DNA of 64,000 nt from NCBI RefSeq assembly GCF_900176395.1, contig NZ_FWXL01000007.1, positions 171,533 to 235,532 on the forward strand. The letters are read 5' to 3'. Positions 26,128 through 34,512 of the stretch are shown here, one piece after another; the first letter of the stretch is position 1; each line of letters begins with the position of its first letter. The translations under genes were made by a program, and so were the position numbers. The notes under the pieces were generated by a model. The model saw nothing but the letters and a program-made list of their open reading frames with translations, did not search any database and was not told the DNA's origin. The stretch comes from Novosphingobium sp. B1 (GTDB taxonomy: Bacteria > Pseudomonadota > Alphaproteobacteria > Sphingomonadales > Sphingomonadaceae).

Positions 26128-27168
26128 TTAAGTAGTGGACGCAGGCGCATCTTCTGCCGTCACGGGTACGGGCGGCGGAACCGTTGCCTCGTTCGGAGCC
26201 GAGCGCGTTGCCGGGCTGGCCGCAGAGCCTGTCGTCGGGCTGCGACGAGCCGCCGGGCGCGATACCGGCGCGGCTTGCCCGCCGGTCGCCGACGATGCGC
26301 TCGACGATGCGCTCGACGATGCTACAGGTGCGGAAACTGCCGGAGCCGGTGCGGCTGCACGTGCCAACAGCGCCTGCGCATCGACGGGGACATCCTTCAT
26401 GATCCCCTCGCGCTCGGCAAGCTTTGGCACCGCCTGCCCACCGATCGTCACGTTCAGGGCGTCGGGCCGCGCCGTCCACAGCATCGGCTTCTGCGCATCG
26501 GCGGGCACGGTGAAGCTTTCGCCCATGGCCAGTTCCTTCTGCAGGATCTGCTTGCCGGCGCCATCATAGAGCTTGACCCAGATGCGCTCCTGCGTGGCCG
26601 TGAACACGACAGGGCCGCTGGGCGTTGCGCTGGGCAGTGGAACGACTGCGGTCTGGCTGGCCACGGGCCTGGCCTCCTCCGGGCCGACCAGCGACGGCAG
26701 CTCGGCCGAGGGAAGATAATAGCTGCGCCAGAATGCCAGGCCTGCCAGGGCAATCGCGATGACGAGGCCTGCCGCGACCCATGACGTCAGCCGCGTAGGG
26801 GTCTTTGCCGGATCACCAACCTCGAACTGGTTGATGACGCGCGGTGGCGGGGCCGGTGCCTGACGATCAAGTTCGGCGCGGACCGCCTCGGAAATTGTTA
26901 CCGGATCGAGATTGACCGCACGGGCATAGCTCTTGGCAAATCCGAGCGCGTAGGGCCGGCCCGGAAGCGCGGCATAATCGCCGTTCTCCAGCGCTTCGAG
27001 ATGGCGGCTGGTGACCCGCGTGAGCAGCGCGAGCTGCTTGATATCGAGCCCGGCCGCCTCGCGTGCGGTGCGCAGCATATCGGCCACGCGCGGCTGTGCG
27101 GCTGCGCCCGCAGGCGTCGGCTCGGTTTCGGAATTGGTAATGTCTTGCACACCGCCGGCTTGTGCCAA
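26128..27168 (-). CDS. rodZ: RodZ-like helix-turn-helix and DUF4115 membrane protein
   Basis: A 346-residue cytoskeleton-associated protein. The N-terminal cytoplasmic Xre-type helix-turn-helix ('VADMLRTAREAAGLDIKQLALLTRVTSRHLEALENGDYAALPGRPY', residues about 28-73) is the part that binds MreB in RodZ. One transmembrane helix follows ('WVAAGLVIAIALAGLAFW', about 130-147), then a periplasmic DUF4115 domain ('ATQERIWVKLYDGAGKQILQKEL'). The tail is Ala/Ser/Pro rich and contains a 12-bp tandem DNA repeat at 26291-26320 encoding SSA units. The start is TTG, with GGGAG seven bases before it. RodZ links cell shape to MreB; the shape role is inferred from the domain plan. Confidence 0.82.
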   Translation of the reverse strand: MAQAGGVQDITNSETEPTPAGAAAQPRVADMLRTAREAAGLDIKQLALLTRVTSRHLEALENGDYAALPGRPYALGFAKSYARAVNLDPVTISEAVRAELDRQAPAPPPRVINQFEVGDPAKTPTRLTSWVAAGLVIAIALAGLAFWRSYYLPSAELPSLVGPEEARPVASQTAVVPLPSATPSGPVVFTATQERIWVKLYDGAGKQILQKELAMGESFTVPADAQKPMLWTARPDALNVTIGGQAVPKLAEREGIMKDVPVDAQALLARAAAPAPAVSAPVASSSASSSASSATGGQAAPVSRPAARRSPTTGSAASPATRSAPNEATVPPPVPVTAEDAPASTT

Positions 27169-27296
27169 GGCGTAACTCCCGTTCTGTTCACTATGCTTTG
27201 CAACCCTTCGTCAAGGCTTCGCGGCAAAGCGCAGAAAGTCAACGGTGTCTGTCCGAAAAGGTCGGAATTGGGCGACGAACTGCCCCGCCGGGTCCT

Positions 27297-29570
27297 TCAG
27301 TCGCACTCGATCCCGCGTGCTTCTGCCCAGGCGGCAATCGTGCTGCGCAGGTTCTCCGGCGGTTCGGAAAGCCAGCCGTTCATCGCGCTGCGGATTTCGT
27401 CGATATCGACCTTGCGCACCAGTTCCTTGATCGGACCGATGGCTGCAGGCGTGATCGAAAGGCGGGTGATGCCAAGCCCCAGCAGCGCCAGAGCCTCGAG
27501 CCTGCGGCCGCCCATTTCGCCGCAGACGGTGACATCGGTGCCGAACGGCGCGACGGTTTGCACCACACGGCGCAGGAAACGCAGGATGGCGGGGCTGAGC
27601 CAGTCGTAGCGTTCGGCAAGCTTCGGGTTCGCGCGATCGGCCGCGAAGAGGAACTGGGTGAGGTCGTTGGTGCCGATCGACAGGAACGACAGGCGTGGCG
27701 CCAGAACGTCGAGACATTCGGCGAGCGCCGGTACTTCGAGCATCGCGCCATAGCGGATGGCTTCCGGGAGAATTTTCTTCTGCGAGCGCAGAAAGGCAAG
27801 CTGGCCTTCGAAGACCTTGCGCGCCGCATCGAATTCCCACGGTTCGGTGACCATCGGGAACATGACGTTCAGGGTCCGGCCACCGGCGGCTTCGAGCAGC
27901 GCCCGCGCCTGGACCTTGAGCAGGCCATCGCGTTCCAGCGCCACGCGCAAGGCGCGCCAGCCCATCGCCGGATTTTCCTCGGCCTCGCCATCGTTGTGGC
28001 GAAGGTAGGGCAGTACCTTGTCGCCCCCGATATCGACGGTGCGGAAGACCACCGGCCTGTCGCCCGCTGCGTCCATGACGTCACGGTAAAGCCGGGTCTG
28101 TCGCTCGCGCGAGGGCAGGGTGGCCGAGACGAGGAACTGGAACTCGGTGCGGAACAGGCCGATCCCGTCCGCACCGGTCAGGTTGATCATCGGCGTATCG
28201 TCGCGCAGGCCGGCGTTCATCAGCACCGTGATGCGGGTTCCGTCGCGGGTGAACGGCTCGACCTCGCGCAAGGTGGCATAATGGGCCTGACGCTCGCGGT
28301 TGCGGGCAAAGCGGGCCTCGAACGCCTCGATCAGCGACGGCGCCGGCCGGACATCGACGACGCCCTGGTCACCGTCGAGCAGGAGATGGTCACCTTCGCG
28401 GACCTTGCCGCGCAGGGCGCGCATGCGCCCGACCACCGGCACGCCCATGGCGCGGGCAACGATCACCACGTGCGCGGTCAGCGAGCCTTCCTCGAGGATC
28501 ACGCCCTTGAGCCGCCGGCGATCGTATTCGAGCAGCTCTGCAGGGCCGAGGTTGCGCGCGATGAGGATGGCATCGCCCTTGAGCCCCATCGTCGCCGCAG
28601 TGCCAAGCTGGCCCGAGACGATCCGCAGCAGGCGGTTCGACAGGTCCTCGAGATCGTGCATGCGATCGGCGAGCAGGGGATCATCGATCTGGCGCATGCG
28701 CATGCGGGTACGCTGCTGGACGCGCTCGATGGCAGCCTCGGCAGTGAGGCCTGAATCGATCGCCTCGTTGATGCGGCGCGACCAGCCTTCGTCGTAGGCG
28801 AACATCCGGTAGGTCTCGAGCACTTCCTCATGCTCGCCACCGACGCCGAATTCGGCCTGGCTGGCCATGCGGTCGATCTGTTCGCGCATCTTGTCGAAGG
28901 CGAGGTAGACACGCTGGCGCTCGGCCTCGGTATCTTCGGCGACAACGTGTTCGATGGTGACGCGCGGCTGGTGGAAGACGGCGACTCCGCTGGCAAGACC
29001 CTTGACCAAGGTCAGGCCGGTGAGCCGCTCCGGCCCGGTCATCTGGGCCGAGGCGCCGAGCACGTCCTCGTCATCGATGAGTTCGGCGTTGGCGATGAGT
29101 TCGGACAGGACCATCGCCACGGTCTGCAGCGCCTCGATCTCCACTTCCTCGTACCGGCGTGGCTCGACATGCTGGACCGCGACCACGCCGACGGCGCGTT
29201 CGCGCCGGACGATCGGCACGCCCGCGAAGGAATGGAACTTTTCCTCTCCCGTTTCCGGCCGGAACGCGAAATCGGGATGGGCTGCAGCCTCGGCGAGGTT
29301 CAGCGTCTCGACATTGCCGGCGATCGTGCCGACGAGGCCTTCGCCGACGGCCAGCCGGGTGACATGGACGGCGGCCTGGTTGAGGCCGCGCGTGGCAAAA
29401 AGCTCGAGCATGCCCTCACGCAGGAGATAGATCGAGCAGACCTCTGAATCGAGGTTCTCACCGATCACTTCGACGATCTGGTTAAGCTTGGCCTGGGCGC
29501 CGGCGCGCGAGGCCATCACCTCGTGCAGGGAGGTCAGGATCTGGCGGGCGGCGGTGACGGCGCTGAGCAT
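27297..29570 (-). CDS. ptsP: Phosphoenolpyruvate-protein phosphotransferase PtsP (EI-Ntr)
   Basis: The first enzyme of the nitrogen-related phosphotransferase system, of 757 residues. An N-terminal GAF domain (about 15-160) is the nitrogen-sensing part and distinguishes it from sugar-PTS EI. Next comes the EI N-terminal domain with the swivelling phosphohistidine region 'GSLTAHVVIVARAMGVPVV' (about 360-380). The PEP-binding barrel includes 'NPAMGWRALRVAL', 'MFPMVTEPWEF', 'LSIGTNDLTQFLFAADR' and 'VTVCGEMGG'. The partner EIIA-Ntr gene ptsN is at 54303-54776. The HPr-like NPr is not seen in this window. The gene is transcribed toward rodZ and cpoB. Confidence 0.95.
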   Translation of the reverse strand: MLSAVTAARQILTSLHEVMASRAGAQAKLNQIVEVIGENLDSEVCSIYLLREGMLELFATRGLNQAAVHVTRLAVGEGLVGTIAGNVETLNLAEAAAHPDFAFRPETGEEKFHSFAGVPIVRRERAVGVVAVQHVEPRRYEEVEIEALQTVAMVLSELIANAELIDDEDVLGASAQMTGPERLTGLTLVKGLASGVAVFHQPRVTIEHVVAEDTEAERQRVYLAFDKMREQIDRMASQAEFGVGGEHEEVLETYRMFAYDEGWSRRINEAIDSGLTAEAAIERVQQRTRMRMRQIDDPLLADRMHDLEDLSNRLLRIVSGQLGTAATMGLKGDAILIARNLGPAELLEYDRRRLKGVILEEGSLTAHVVIVARAMGVPVVGRMRALRGKVREGDHLLLDGDQGVVDVRPAPSLIEAFEARFARNRERQAHYATLREVEPFTRDGTRITVLMNAGLRDDTPMINLTGADGIGLFRTEFQFLVSATLPSRERQTRLYRDVMDAAGDRPVVFRTVDIGGDKVLPYLRHNDGEAEENPAMGWRALRVALERDGLLKVQARALLEAAGGRTLNVMFPMVTEPWEFDAARKVFEGQLAFLRSQKKILPEAIRYGAMLEVPALAECLDVLAPRLSFLSIGTNDLTQFLFAADRANPKLAERYDWLSPAILRFLRRVVQTVAPFGTDVTVCGEMGGRRLEALALLGLGITRLSITPAAIGPIKELVRKVDIDEIRSAMNGWLSEPPENLRSTIAAWAEARGIECD

Positions 29571-29694
29571 GGCACAAGGACTAGCCTAGTGTGCGCGGTT
29601 TGGGAATGTCGCGCGCCCTCCGATACGGGAGCGATTTTGCCGTGGATAGCTATTCCGCGCCTCGGGCGGGCGGGCACGCAGGCGGGCACCATGC

Positions 29695-29721
29695 AAAAGA
29701 GCCGCCCGGATGGGGCGGCTC
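29695..29721 (-). terminator. Rho-independent terminator after the minus-strand DUF465 gene
   Basis: On the minus strand GAGCCGCCC and GGGCGGCTC form a 9-bp stem with a short loop and TTTT follows. It lies 32 bases after the DUF465 stop, between that gene and the upstream end of ptsP. Confidence 0.8.
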
Positions 29722-29752
29722 CTGCTGTGAAACGGTATGAAAGGCGGCGCAA

Positions 29753-29911
29753 TCAGTGAAGACGCGAAAGCTCTTCCTTGATCTTCAGCTTCTTTCTCTT
29801 GAGCTGAGCCACCAGCGTATCGTCAGGGAGTGGCCGGGACATTTCCATCTGGATCTGCTTTTCAAGTCCGGCGTGCTTCATCTCGAGTGCGCTGATGTGC
29901 GTCGATTCCAT
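29753..29911 (-). CDS. DUF465 (YdcH-like) small protein
   Basis: A 52-residue helical protein starting MESTHISALEMKHAGLEKQI, with 'DDTLVAQLKRKKLKIKEEL' in the second half. This is the short hairpin pattern of the DUF465/YdcH family; no function is established. A strong ribosome-binding site AAGGAGG lies six bases before the ATG at 29911. It is divergent from another DUF465 gene 284 bases away. The region between them (29912-30195) has no convincing gene and probably holds both promoters. Confidence 0.88.
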   Translation of the reverse strand: MESTHISALEMKHAGLEKQIQMEMSRPLPDDTLVAQLKRKKLKIKEELSRLH

Positions 29912-30195
29912 GCCTGTCCTCCTTAAAGGGCTAGCCCCCTTCAGATACCGCACGAGGCCATCCCCGTGCGGGGCGGCGCAACCTGTGCCAATCGGCTTTT
30001 CGAGCTTTCGTTTCCGATTGTTTCCGACTCGATCAGGCGGCGCGTTGTCATGCTGCCGCAATCACCGTATCTTGCAAGCCAAACCGCGCCGGAACGTGGT
30101 CGATCAGGGTTTGGCCGTAGGCCGCATCCGCGTCTCGTTCCGGCGCAGGCCCGCCTTGTTGCATGGGCAGGCGGGATTAAGGAGTTGGGCGGACA

Positions 30196-30393
30196 GTGAC
30201 TGAAGAGGAAATGCGCAAGCGGCTCGAGGCGCTGCGCCTGGAACATCGCGATCTCGATGCGGCAATCGACGCGCTGTCTCTGGGAGGACCGCGCGACCAG
30301 TTGCAGATCGCCCGCCTGAAAAAGCGCAAATTGCTGCTGAAAGACCAGATCGCGATGATCGAAGATTACCTGATCCCCGATATCATCGCGTAA
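30196..30393 (+). CDS. DUF465 (YdcH-like) small protein
   Basis: A 65-residue relative of the divergent gene at 29753-29911. It begins with GTG (MTEEEMRKRLEALRLEHRDLDAA) and has the family's 'QLQIARLKKRKLLLKDQIAMIEDYLIPDI' helix. Two members side by side suggest an old duplication, although the sequences have diverged strongly. Role unknown. It is 126 bases upstream of the RcdA-like gene on the same strand, so it could share that transcript. Confidence 0.87.
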   Translation: MTEEEMRKRLEALRLEHRDLDAAIDALSLGGPRDQLQIARLKKRKLLLKDQIAMIEDYLIPDIIA

Positions 30394-30519
30394 ATTCAAT
30401 GACATGATTCGAACTGCACCATATCCTCGCCTGTCCCGTTAAGGAACGTTCGGGTTTTGGGACAACCTGCGCCGCTTCGCCTTATGGTCGGACGCACCGG
30501 CACGGACTAGACCCGGCAA

Positions 30520-31005
30520 ATGGCCCTTCTGCCCAGCCTAAATCCGCGCATCGTCGAAGCGCTCTATGCGCAAGCCCTCGAGCTTGCCGAGACAGTTCGC
30601 ATGCGTTTCGAGCGCATGCGACAGGAAACCGCGCAACAGGCGGGCATGGAAGACGACCTGCGCCGCGTGCAGATAAGCTGCGAGGCGCTGCGCACGACGA
30701 CACGGGTGATGCATTGCCTTGCCTGGCTGCTCAATCATCGCGCCCATTTCGCGGGCGAGTTGTCGGAACTGCAACTGCGCCGTCATGGCCGGCTGATCGC
30801 CAACTTTCCGGCGAGCGAGGCCGACGTGGTGAAGACGCTTCCCGCCGATGTCGCCTTGCTGGTGCACGAAAGCGAGCGGCTGTACCAGCGCATCCAGCGG
30901 CTTGAGGCAGCGTGGCGGGTTGAAGCGAGCAGCAGCGAAAGCGCGGTGCGGCGCCTGCGCGAGCGGCTGGTTCGCGCGGTCGAGGACACGACCTCTGCGG
31001 CGTGA
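30520..31005 (+). CDS. DUF1465 family protein, RcdA-like regulator of CtrA degradation
   Basis: A 161-residue all-helical protein of the alphaproteobacterial DUF1465 family, whose Caulobacter member RcdA is an adaptor that helps deliver the response regulator CtrA to ClpXP. Landmarks are 'LYAQALELAETVRMRFER' near residue 15, 'EALRTTTRVMHCLAWLLNHRAHFAGEL' (about 55-80) and 'LRERLVRAVEDT' at the C-terminus. Its stop overlaps an alternative GTG start of the metallo-hydrolase gene. The adaptor function is inferred from the family. ClpP and ClpX are not in the window, though clpA is. Confidence 0.8.
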   Translation: MALLPSLNPRIVEALYAQALELAETVRMRFERMRQETAQQAGMEDDLRRVQISCEALRTTTRVMHCLAWLLNHRAHFAGELSELQLRRHGRLIANFPASEADVVKTLPADVALLVHESERLYQRIQRLEAAWRVEASSSESAVRRLRERLVRAVEDTTSAA

Positions 31006-31046
31006 CGCTGCTTGCAACCACGATCAAAATACCCATAGCAAGGGGC

Positions 31047-31970
31047 ATGGCCCAGATGCCCCCCATTCCCGACCGCAAGGACTGGCCCACCGGCCGAGCC
31101 GAACAGCTTGAGCCGCTGGTGCGCCGCGTGCTGGCACCAAACGCCTCACCCTATACCTTTACCGGCACCCAGACCTACATCGTCGGCGCAGGGCGTGAAG
31201 TCGCGGTGATCGATCCCGGTCCCGACGATACCGGGGTGGCAGGTCATGCCGACACCAACGGCCAAGGCCATGTCGAGGCGATCCTCAAGGCCGTGGGCGA
31301 TGCCCGGATCGCCGCCATCGTGTGCACGCACACCCATCGCGACCACAGCCCCGCCTCCCGTCCGCTTCAGGCCGCGACCGGGGCGCCGATCATCGGCTGC
31401 GCACCCCTGACGATGGAAGATGATGGCCCGCGCGCCGACGCCGCCTTTGACAGCGATTACGCACCCGATCGCGTGCTCGCCGATGGCGAACGCCTGTCGG
31501 GCGACGGCTGGACGCTTGAAGCCGTGGCGACCCCGGGCCACACCAGCAACCACTTGTGCTTCAGCGTGCTCGAAAGCGGGGCGTTGTTCACCGGCGATCA
31601 CGTGATGGCCTGGTCGACTTCGGTCGTTTCGCCACCGGATGGCGACATGGCGGCCTACATGGCCAGCCTGCAGAAGCTTTACGACCGCGACGACCGTGTC
31701 CTCTATCCGGCGCACGGGCCGCAGATCGACAATCCCCGCCAGCTCGTGCGCGGCATGCTGGGCCACCGGCGCCAGCGCGAGCGCCAGATCCTGCGCCTTC
31801 TCGAAGATGGCGGCCCGCACGCGATTCCCGAATTTGTCGCCGCGATGTACAAGGGCCTGGATCCGCGGCTCAACGGTGCGGCAGGTCGTTCGGTTCTTGC
31901 GCACCTGATCGATCTGGAACGACAGGGGCGAGTTCGGGTTGAGGACGAGACATGGATGATCCGAACCTGA
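31047..31970 (+). CDS. MBL-fold metallo-hydrolase (LACTB2-like)
   Basis: A metallo-beta-lactamase-fold protein of 307 residues with the complete metal motif 'CTHTHRDHSPAS' (HxHxDH, about 96-101), 'TPGHTSNHLCF' and 'LFTGDHVMAW', plus the conserved 'YPAHGPQI'. The extra C-terminal winged-helix-like segment ('HRRQRERQILRLLEDGGPHAIPEFV') groups it with LACTB2-type RNases/hydrolases. The substrate is unknown. ATG 31047 with AAGGGG just before it is chosen; GTG 31002, overlapping the preceding stop, would add 15 residues. Its end overlaps the next gene by 19 bases. Confidence 0.88.
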   Translation: MAQMPPIPDRKDWPTGRAEQLEPLVRRVLAPNASPYTFTGTQTYIVGAGREVAVIDPGPDDTGVAGHADTNGQGHVEAILKAVGDARIAAIVCTHTHRDHSPASRPLQAATGAPIIGCAPLTMEDDGPRADAAFDSDYAPDRVLADGERLSGDGWTLEAVATPGHTSNHLCFSVLESGALFTGDHVMAWSTSVVSPPDGDMAAYMASLQKLYDRDDRVLYPAHGPQIDNPRQLVRGMLGHRRQRERQILRLLEDGGPHAIPEFVAAMYKGLDPRLNGAAGRSVLAHLIDLERQGRVRVEDETWMIRT

Positions 31971-32623
31971 CATCGCGCCCCGCTGCGGCTCCGTCCCCGC
32001 AACCGGGCACTTCGCACTCGCTTGCGCGTGCTTCGCTGCTGCCGTGGGCCCTGTTTCTGGTGACCCTGGCCATTGCCGCATTCTTTGCGTGGAAATGGTG
32101 GCAGCCCGAGGATCTTGGCGATCCCCTGGCCACCAGCCTCGTCGCCTTCGAGAAGCAGGACAAGCTGACGGTGTTCAGCGCCGAACTCGCCCCGGTCGTC
32201 TCCAGCAACGATTCGCGCATGTTCGGCCTGGTCAATTCCAAGCAGGTGGCAGTCATCCCCGCACGGGTGGATTATACCATCAACCTCGCCAGCGTCGGGC
32301 GCGATCGCCTGTCATGGAATGCGCAGGAACAGACCCTGTCGGTACGACTGCCGGCGCTGACGGTGAGCCGCCCCAATCTTGACGAGGCCCGTGCCCAGTA
32401 TCTGCGCGACGGAATCTGGATAACGCGTGAAGCGCAGGACAAGCTGACCCGCGACAACACCCGTCTTGCCGAAGCGCAAGCGGTGCAGCAGGCCGCCAAC
32501 CCGGTGCTGATGAACCTCGCCCGGCAGGCGGCGAAGGAAGCAATCTCGCAGAACCTTTCGATCCCCCTGCAGGTGGCAGGTTACGGGAAGGCAAAGGTGG
32601 TCGTGAACTTCGACGGCGCATGA
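31952..32623 (+). CDS. DUF4230 domain-containing membrane-anchored protein
   Basis: A 223-residue protein with a proline-rich cytoplasmic start, one transmembrane helix ('LLPWALFLVTLAIAAFFAWKWW', about 30-51) and a soluble DUF4230 domain outside the membrane (about 60-220). The domain shows 'KQVAVIPARVDYTINLASV' and a long amphipathic helix 'QDKLTRDNTRLAEAQAVQQAANPVLMNLARQAAKEAI'. The family is of unknown function. Overlap with the metallo-hydrolase gene argues for co-translation. Confidence 0.83.
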   Translation: MDDPNLTSRPAAAPSPQPGTSHSLARASLLPWALFLVTLAIAAFFAWKWWQPEDLGDPLATSLVAFEKQDKLTVFSAELAPVVSSNDSRMFGLVNSKQVAVIPARVDYTINLASVGRDRLSWNAQEQTLSVRLPALTVSRPNLDEARAQYLRDGIWITREAQDKLTRDNTRLAEAQAVQQAANPVLMNLARQAAKEAISQNLSIPLQVAGYGKAKVVVNFDGA

Positions 32624-32723
32624 TCGCGCGCCTCCGGGCGCGCTGGTTGCCGTTGTGACTGTCGTCACCGCCAGATCGGACCGAATCGTCTAACGGCGGT
32701 CGCGGGACTGGTGGAGATGCACA

Positions 32724-33455
32724 ATGGCTACCGCCACAATTCAACAAGCTTACCCTTACGCGCGCGATCAGCGCTTCTTCACCCGCATGGCCATCGGCCT
32801 TGCCGCGTTCGTGGTTCTTGCCTTCGGGCAATGGGCGTTGCGCGGCATGGCCTCGCCTTCGACGGCTCCTGTCTGGGTGCACCTGCACGGCGTGGCCATG
32901 CTCTCGTGGCTGGGCCTGTTCGTCACGCAGAACCAGCTCGCGCTGAATGGAAACATTACCCTGCATCGCAAGCTGGGCTGGATATCGCTGGCGCTGGTGC
33001 TGTTCATCGCCGGGCTGGGCATGTTCACCGGCCGCATGGCGATAGAGCTGCATCGCGTACCGCCCTTCTTCAGCAACGCCTATTTCCTGGCCCTGACGCA
33101 TATCGGCGTATCGCTGTTTGCAGGCATGGTTATCGCTGCCATCGCCCTGCGGCGCGAAACGCAGTGGCACCGTCGCTTGATGATGGGGGCGATGATCCTG
33201 ATTCTCGAACCGGCCGTGGGCCGCCTGGTGCCTGCGCCGATCCTTGGGCCGGTGCTGACGCCGATCGTGGAAGGTGCCTTCCTGCTGCTGGCTGTCGGCG
33301 TAATTGCTGCCCATGATCTGCGCGAGGCGGGTTCGGTGCATCCCGCCACGCGCTTCAACGCGCTTGCCGTGATCGTGATGTTCAGCGTGGTGCTGGGACT
33401 TTCGGTGTTTCCGCCCTTCGTTTCGCTGGCCGAAGGTATTGCCGCAGCGGGTTAG
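32724..33455 (+). CDS. Multi-pass membrane protein of unknown function
   Basis: A 243-residue protein with about seven hydrophobic helices. The most notable feature is histidines near helix ends: 'VWVHLHGVAMLSWLGLFVTQ', 'TLHRKLGWISLALVLF', 'ALTHIGVSLFAGM' and 'QWHRRLMMGAMI'. This spacing resembles haem-b-binding or DUF2306-like membrane proteins, but I cannot assign a family with confidence. A ribosome-binding site GGAGAT precedes the ATG at 32724. It is followed by the nadA leader hairpin. Confidence 0.72.
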   Translation: MATATIQQAYPYARDQRFFTRMAIGLAAFVVLAFGQWALRGMASPSTAPVWVHLHGVAMLSWLGLFVTQNQLALNGNITLHRKLGWISLALVLFIAGLGMFTGRMAIELHRVPPFFSNAYFLALTHIGVSLFAGMVIAAIALRRETQWHRRLMMGAMILILEPAVGRLVPAPILGPVLTPIVEGAFLLLAVGVIAAHDLREAGSVHPATRFNALAVIVMFSVVLGLSVFPPFVSLAEGIAAAG

Positions 33456-33469
33456 GCCCCTTAAGTCCG

Positions 33470-33500
33470 CTCTCGCCCGGCACGGTCCGCCGGGCGAGAG
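33470..33500 (+). promoter_or_regulatory. Leader hairpin overlapping the nadA ribosome-binding site
   Basis: CTCTCGCCCGGC (33470-33481) pairs perfectly with GCCGGGCGAGAG (33489-33500) over a 7-base loop. The right arm includes most of AGAGGA (33497-33502), the likely ribosome-binding site of nadA, whose ATG is at 33512. No T-run follows, so it is not a normal terminator. It could limit nadA translation unless opened. Confidence 0.5.
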
Positions 33501-33511
33501 GACCTGACGCC

Positions 33512-34510
33512 ATGACTGCCCAGCCCCTGAACCTTTCCGGCCTCGACTTGCGCGCCGAGATCGACCGCCTCCGCAAGGAGCGCAATGCGGTCATCCTCGG
33601 GCACTACTACCAGCGCCCGGAAATCCAGGACATTGCCGACTTCGTGGGCGACAGCCTTGAACTTTCGCGCAAGGCGGCGGAAACCGATGCCGACGTCATC
33701 GCCTTCTGCGGCGTCAAGTTCATGGCCGATACCGCCAAGATCCTTTCCCCCGACAAGATCGTGGTCCTGCCTGACATGGACGCGGGCTGCAGCCTTGAGG
33801 ATTCGTGCCCGCCGGACAAGTTCAAGGCATTTCGCGAAGCCCACCCCGATCACATCGCGCTGACCTACATCAACTGTTCGACCGAGGTGAAGGCGCTGTC
33901 TGACGTGATCGTCACCAGCTCCAGCGCCGAGACGATTCTAGCGCAGATTCCGCCCGAGCAGAAGATCATCTTCGGGCCCGACCGGCACCTGGGGGGCTAC
34001 CTCAACCGCAAGTTCGGCCGCGACATGCTGCTCTGGCCGGGCGTGTGCATCGTGCACGAGGCATTCAGCGAAACCGAACTGCTGAAGCTCAAGGCCCAGC
34101 ACCCCGGTGCGCCGGTGGCCGGACATCCCGAATGTCCGCCGCACATCATCGATCATTGCGACTATGTCGGCTCGACCAGCGGCATCCTGCAGTTCGCCAA
34201 GACCATGCCGGGCGATACGCTGATCGTGGCGACCGAGCCGCACATCATTCACCAGATGGAGCTGGCCGTACCGGACAAGACCTTCATCGGTGCGCCCGGC
34301 GCGGACGGCAACTGCAACTGCAACATCTGCCCCTACATGGCGCTCAACACCATGGAGAAGCTGTACCTCGCCCTGCGTGACCTGCAGCCGCGGATCGAGA
34401 TGGACGAGAACCTTCGTCTCGCCGCGAAGAAGAGCCTCGACCGCATGCTGGAAATGGCCAGCGGCACGGTGGGGCTGGGCGATCTGGGGGCGCGACCTTT
34501 CGGCAGTTGA
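33512..34510 (+). CDS. nadA: Quinolinate synthase NadA
   Basis: An iron-sulfur enzyme that condenses iminoaspartate with dihydroxyacetone phosphate to quinolinate in de novo NAD synthesis. The length is 332 residues. Conserved blocks include 'ERNAVILGHYYQRPEIQDIADFVGDSLELS' near the start, 'MDAGCSLEDSCPP' with the first cluster cysteine, 'TYINCSTEVKAL' and 'GHPECPPHII'. A cysteine-rich 'NCNCNICPYMALNTM' near residue 270 supplies the last ligand. nadB and nadC are not adjacent. A strong hairpin covers its ribosome-binding site (33470-33500). Confidence 0.96.
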   Translation: MTAQPLNLSGLDLRAEIDRLRKERNAVILGHYYQRPEIQDIADFVGDSLELSRKAAETDADVIAFCGVKFMADTAKILSPDKIVVLPDMDAGCSLEDSCPPDKFKAFREAHPDHIALTYINCSTEVKALSDVIVTSSSAETILAQIPPEQKIIFGPDRHLGGYLNRKFGRDMLLWPGVCIVHEAFSETELLKLKAQHPGAPVAGHPECPPHIIDHCDYVGSTSGILQFAKTMPGDTLIVATEPHIIHQMELAVPDKTFIGAPGADGNCNCNICPYMALNTMEKLYLALRDLQPRIEMDENLRLAAKKSLDRMLEMASGTVGLGDLGARPFGS

Positions 34511-34512
34511 CG

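Noticed and set aside
26291..26325. Short tandem repeat as possible CRISPR
   Set aside because: Units are adjacent without spacers and lie in frame within rodZ.
33470..33500. Leader hairpin read as a terminator for the upstream membrane-protein gene
   Set aside because: There is no T-run after the stem and the right arm covers the nadA ribosome-binding site, so a translational role fits better.
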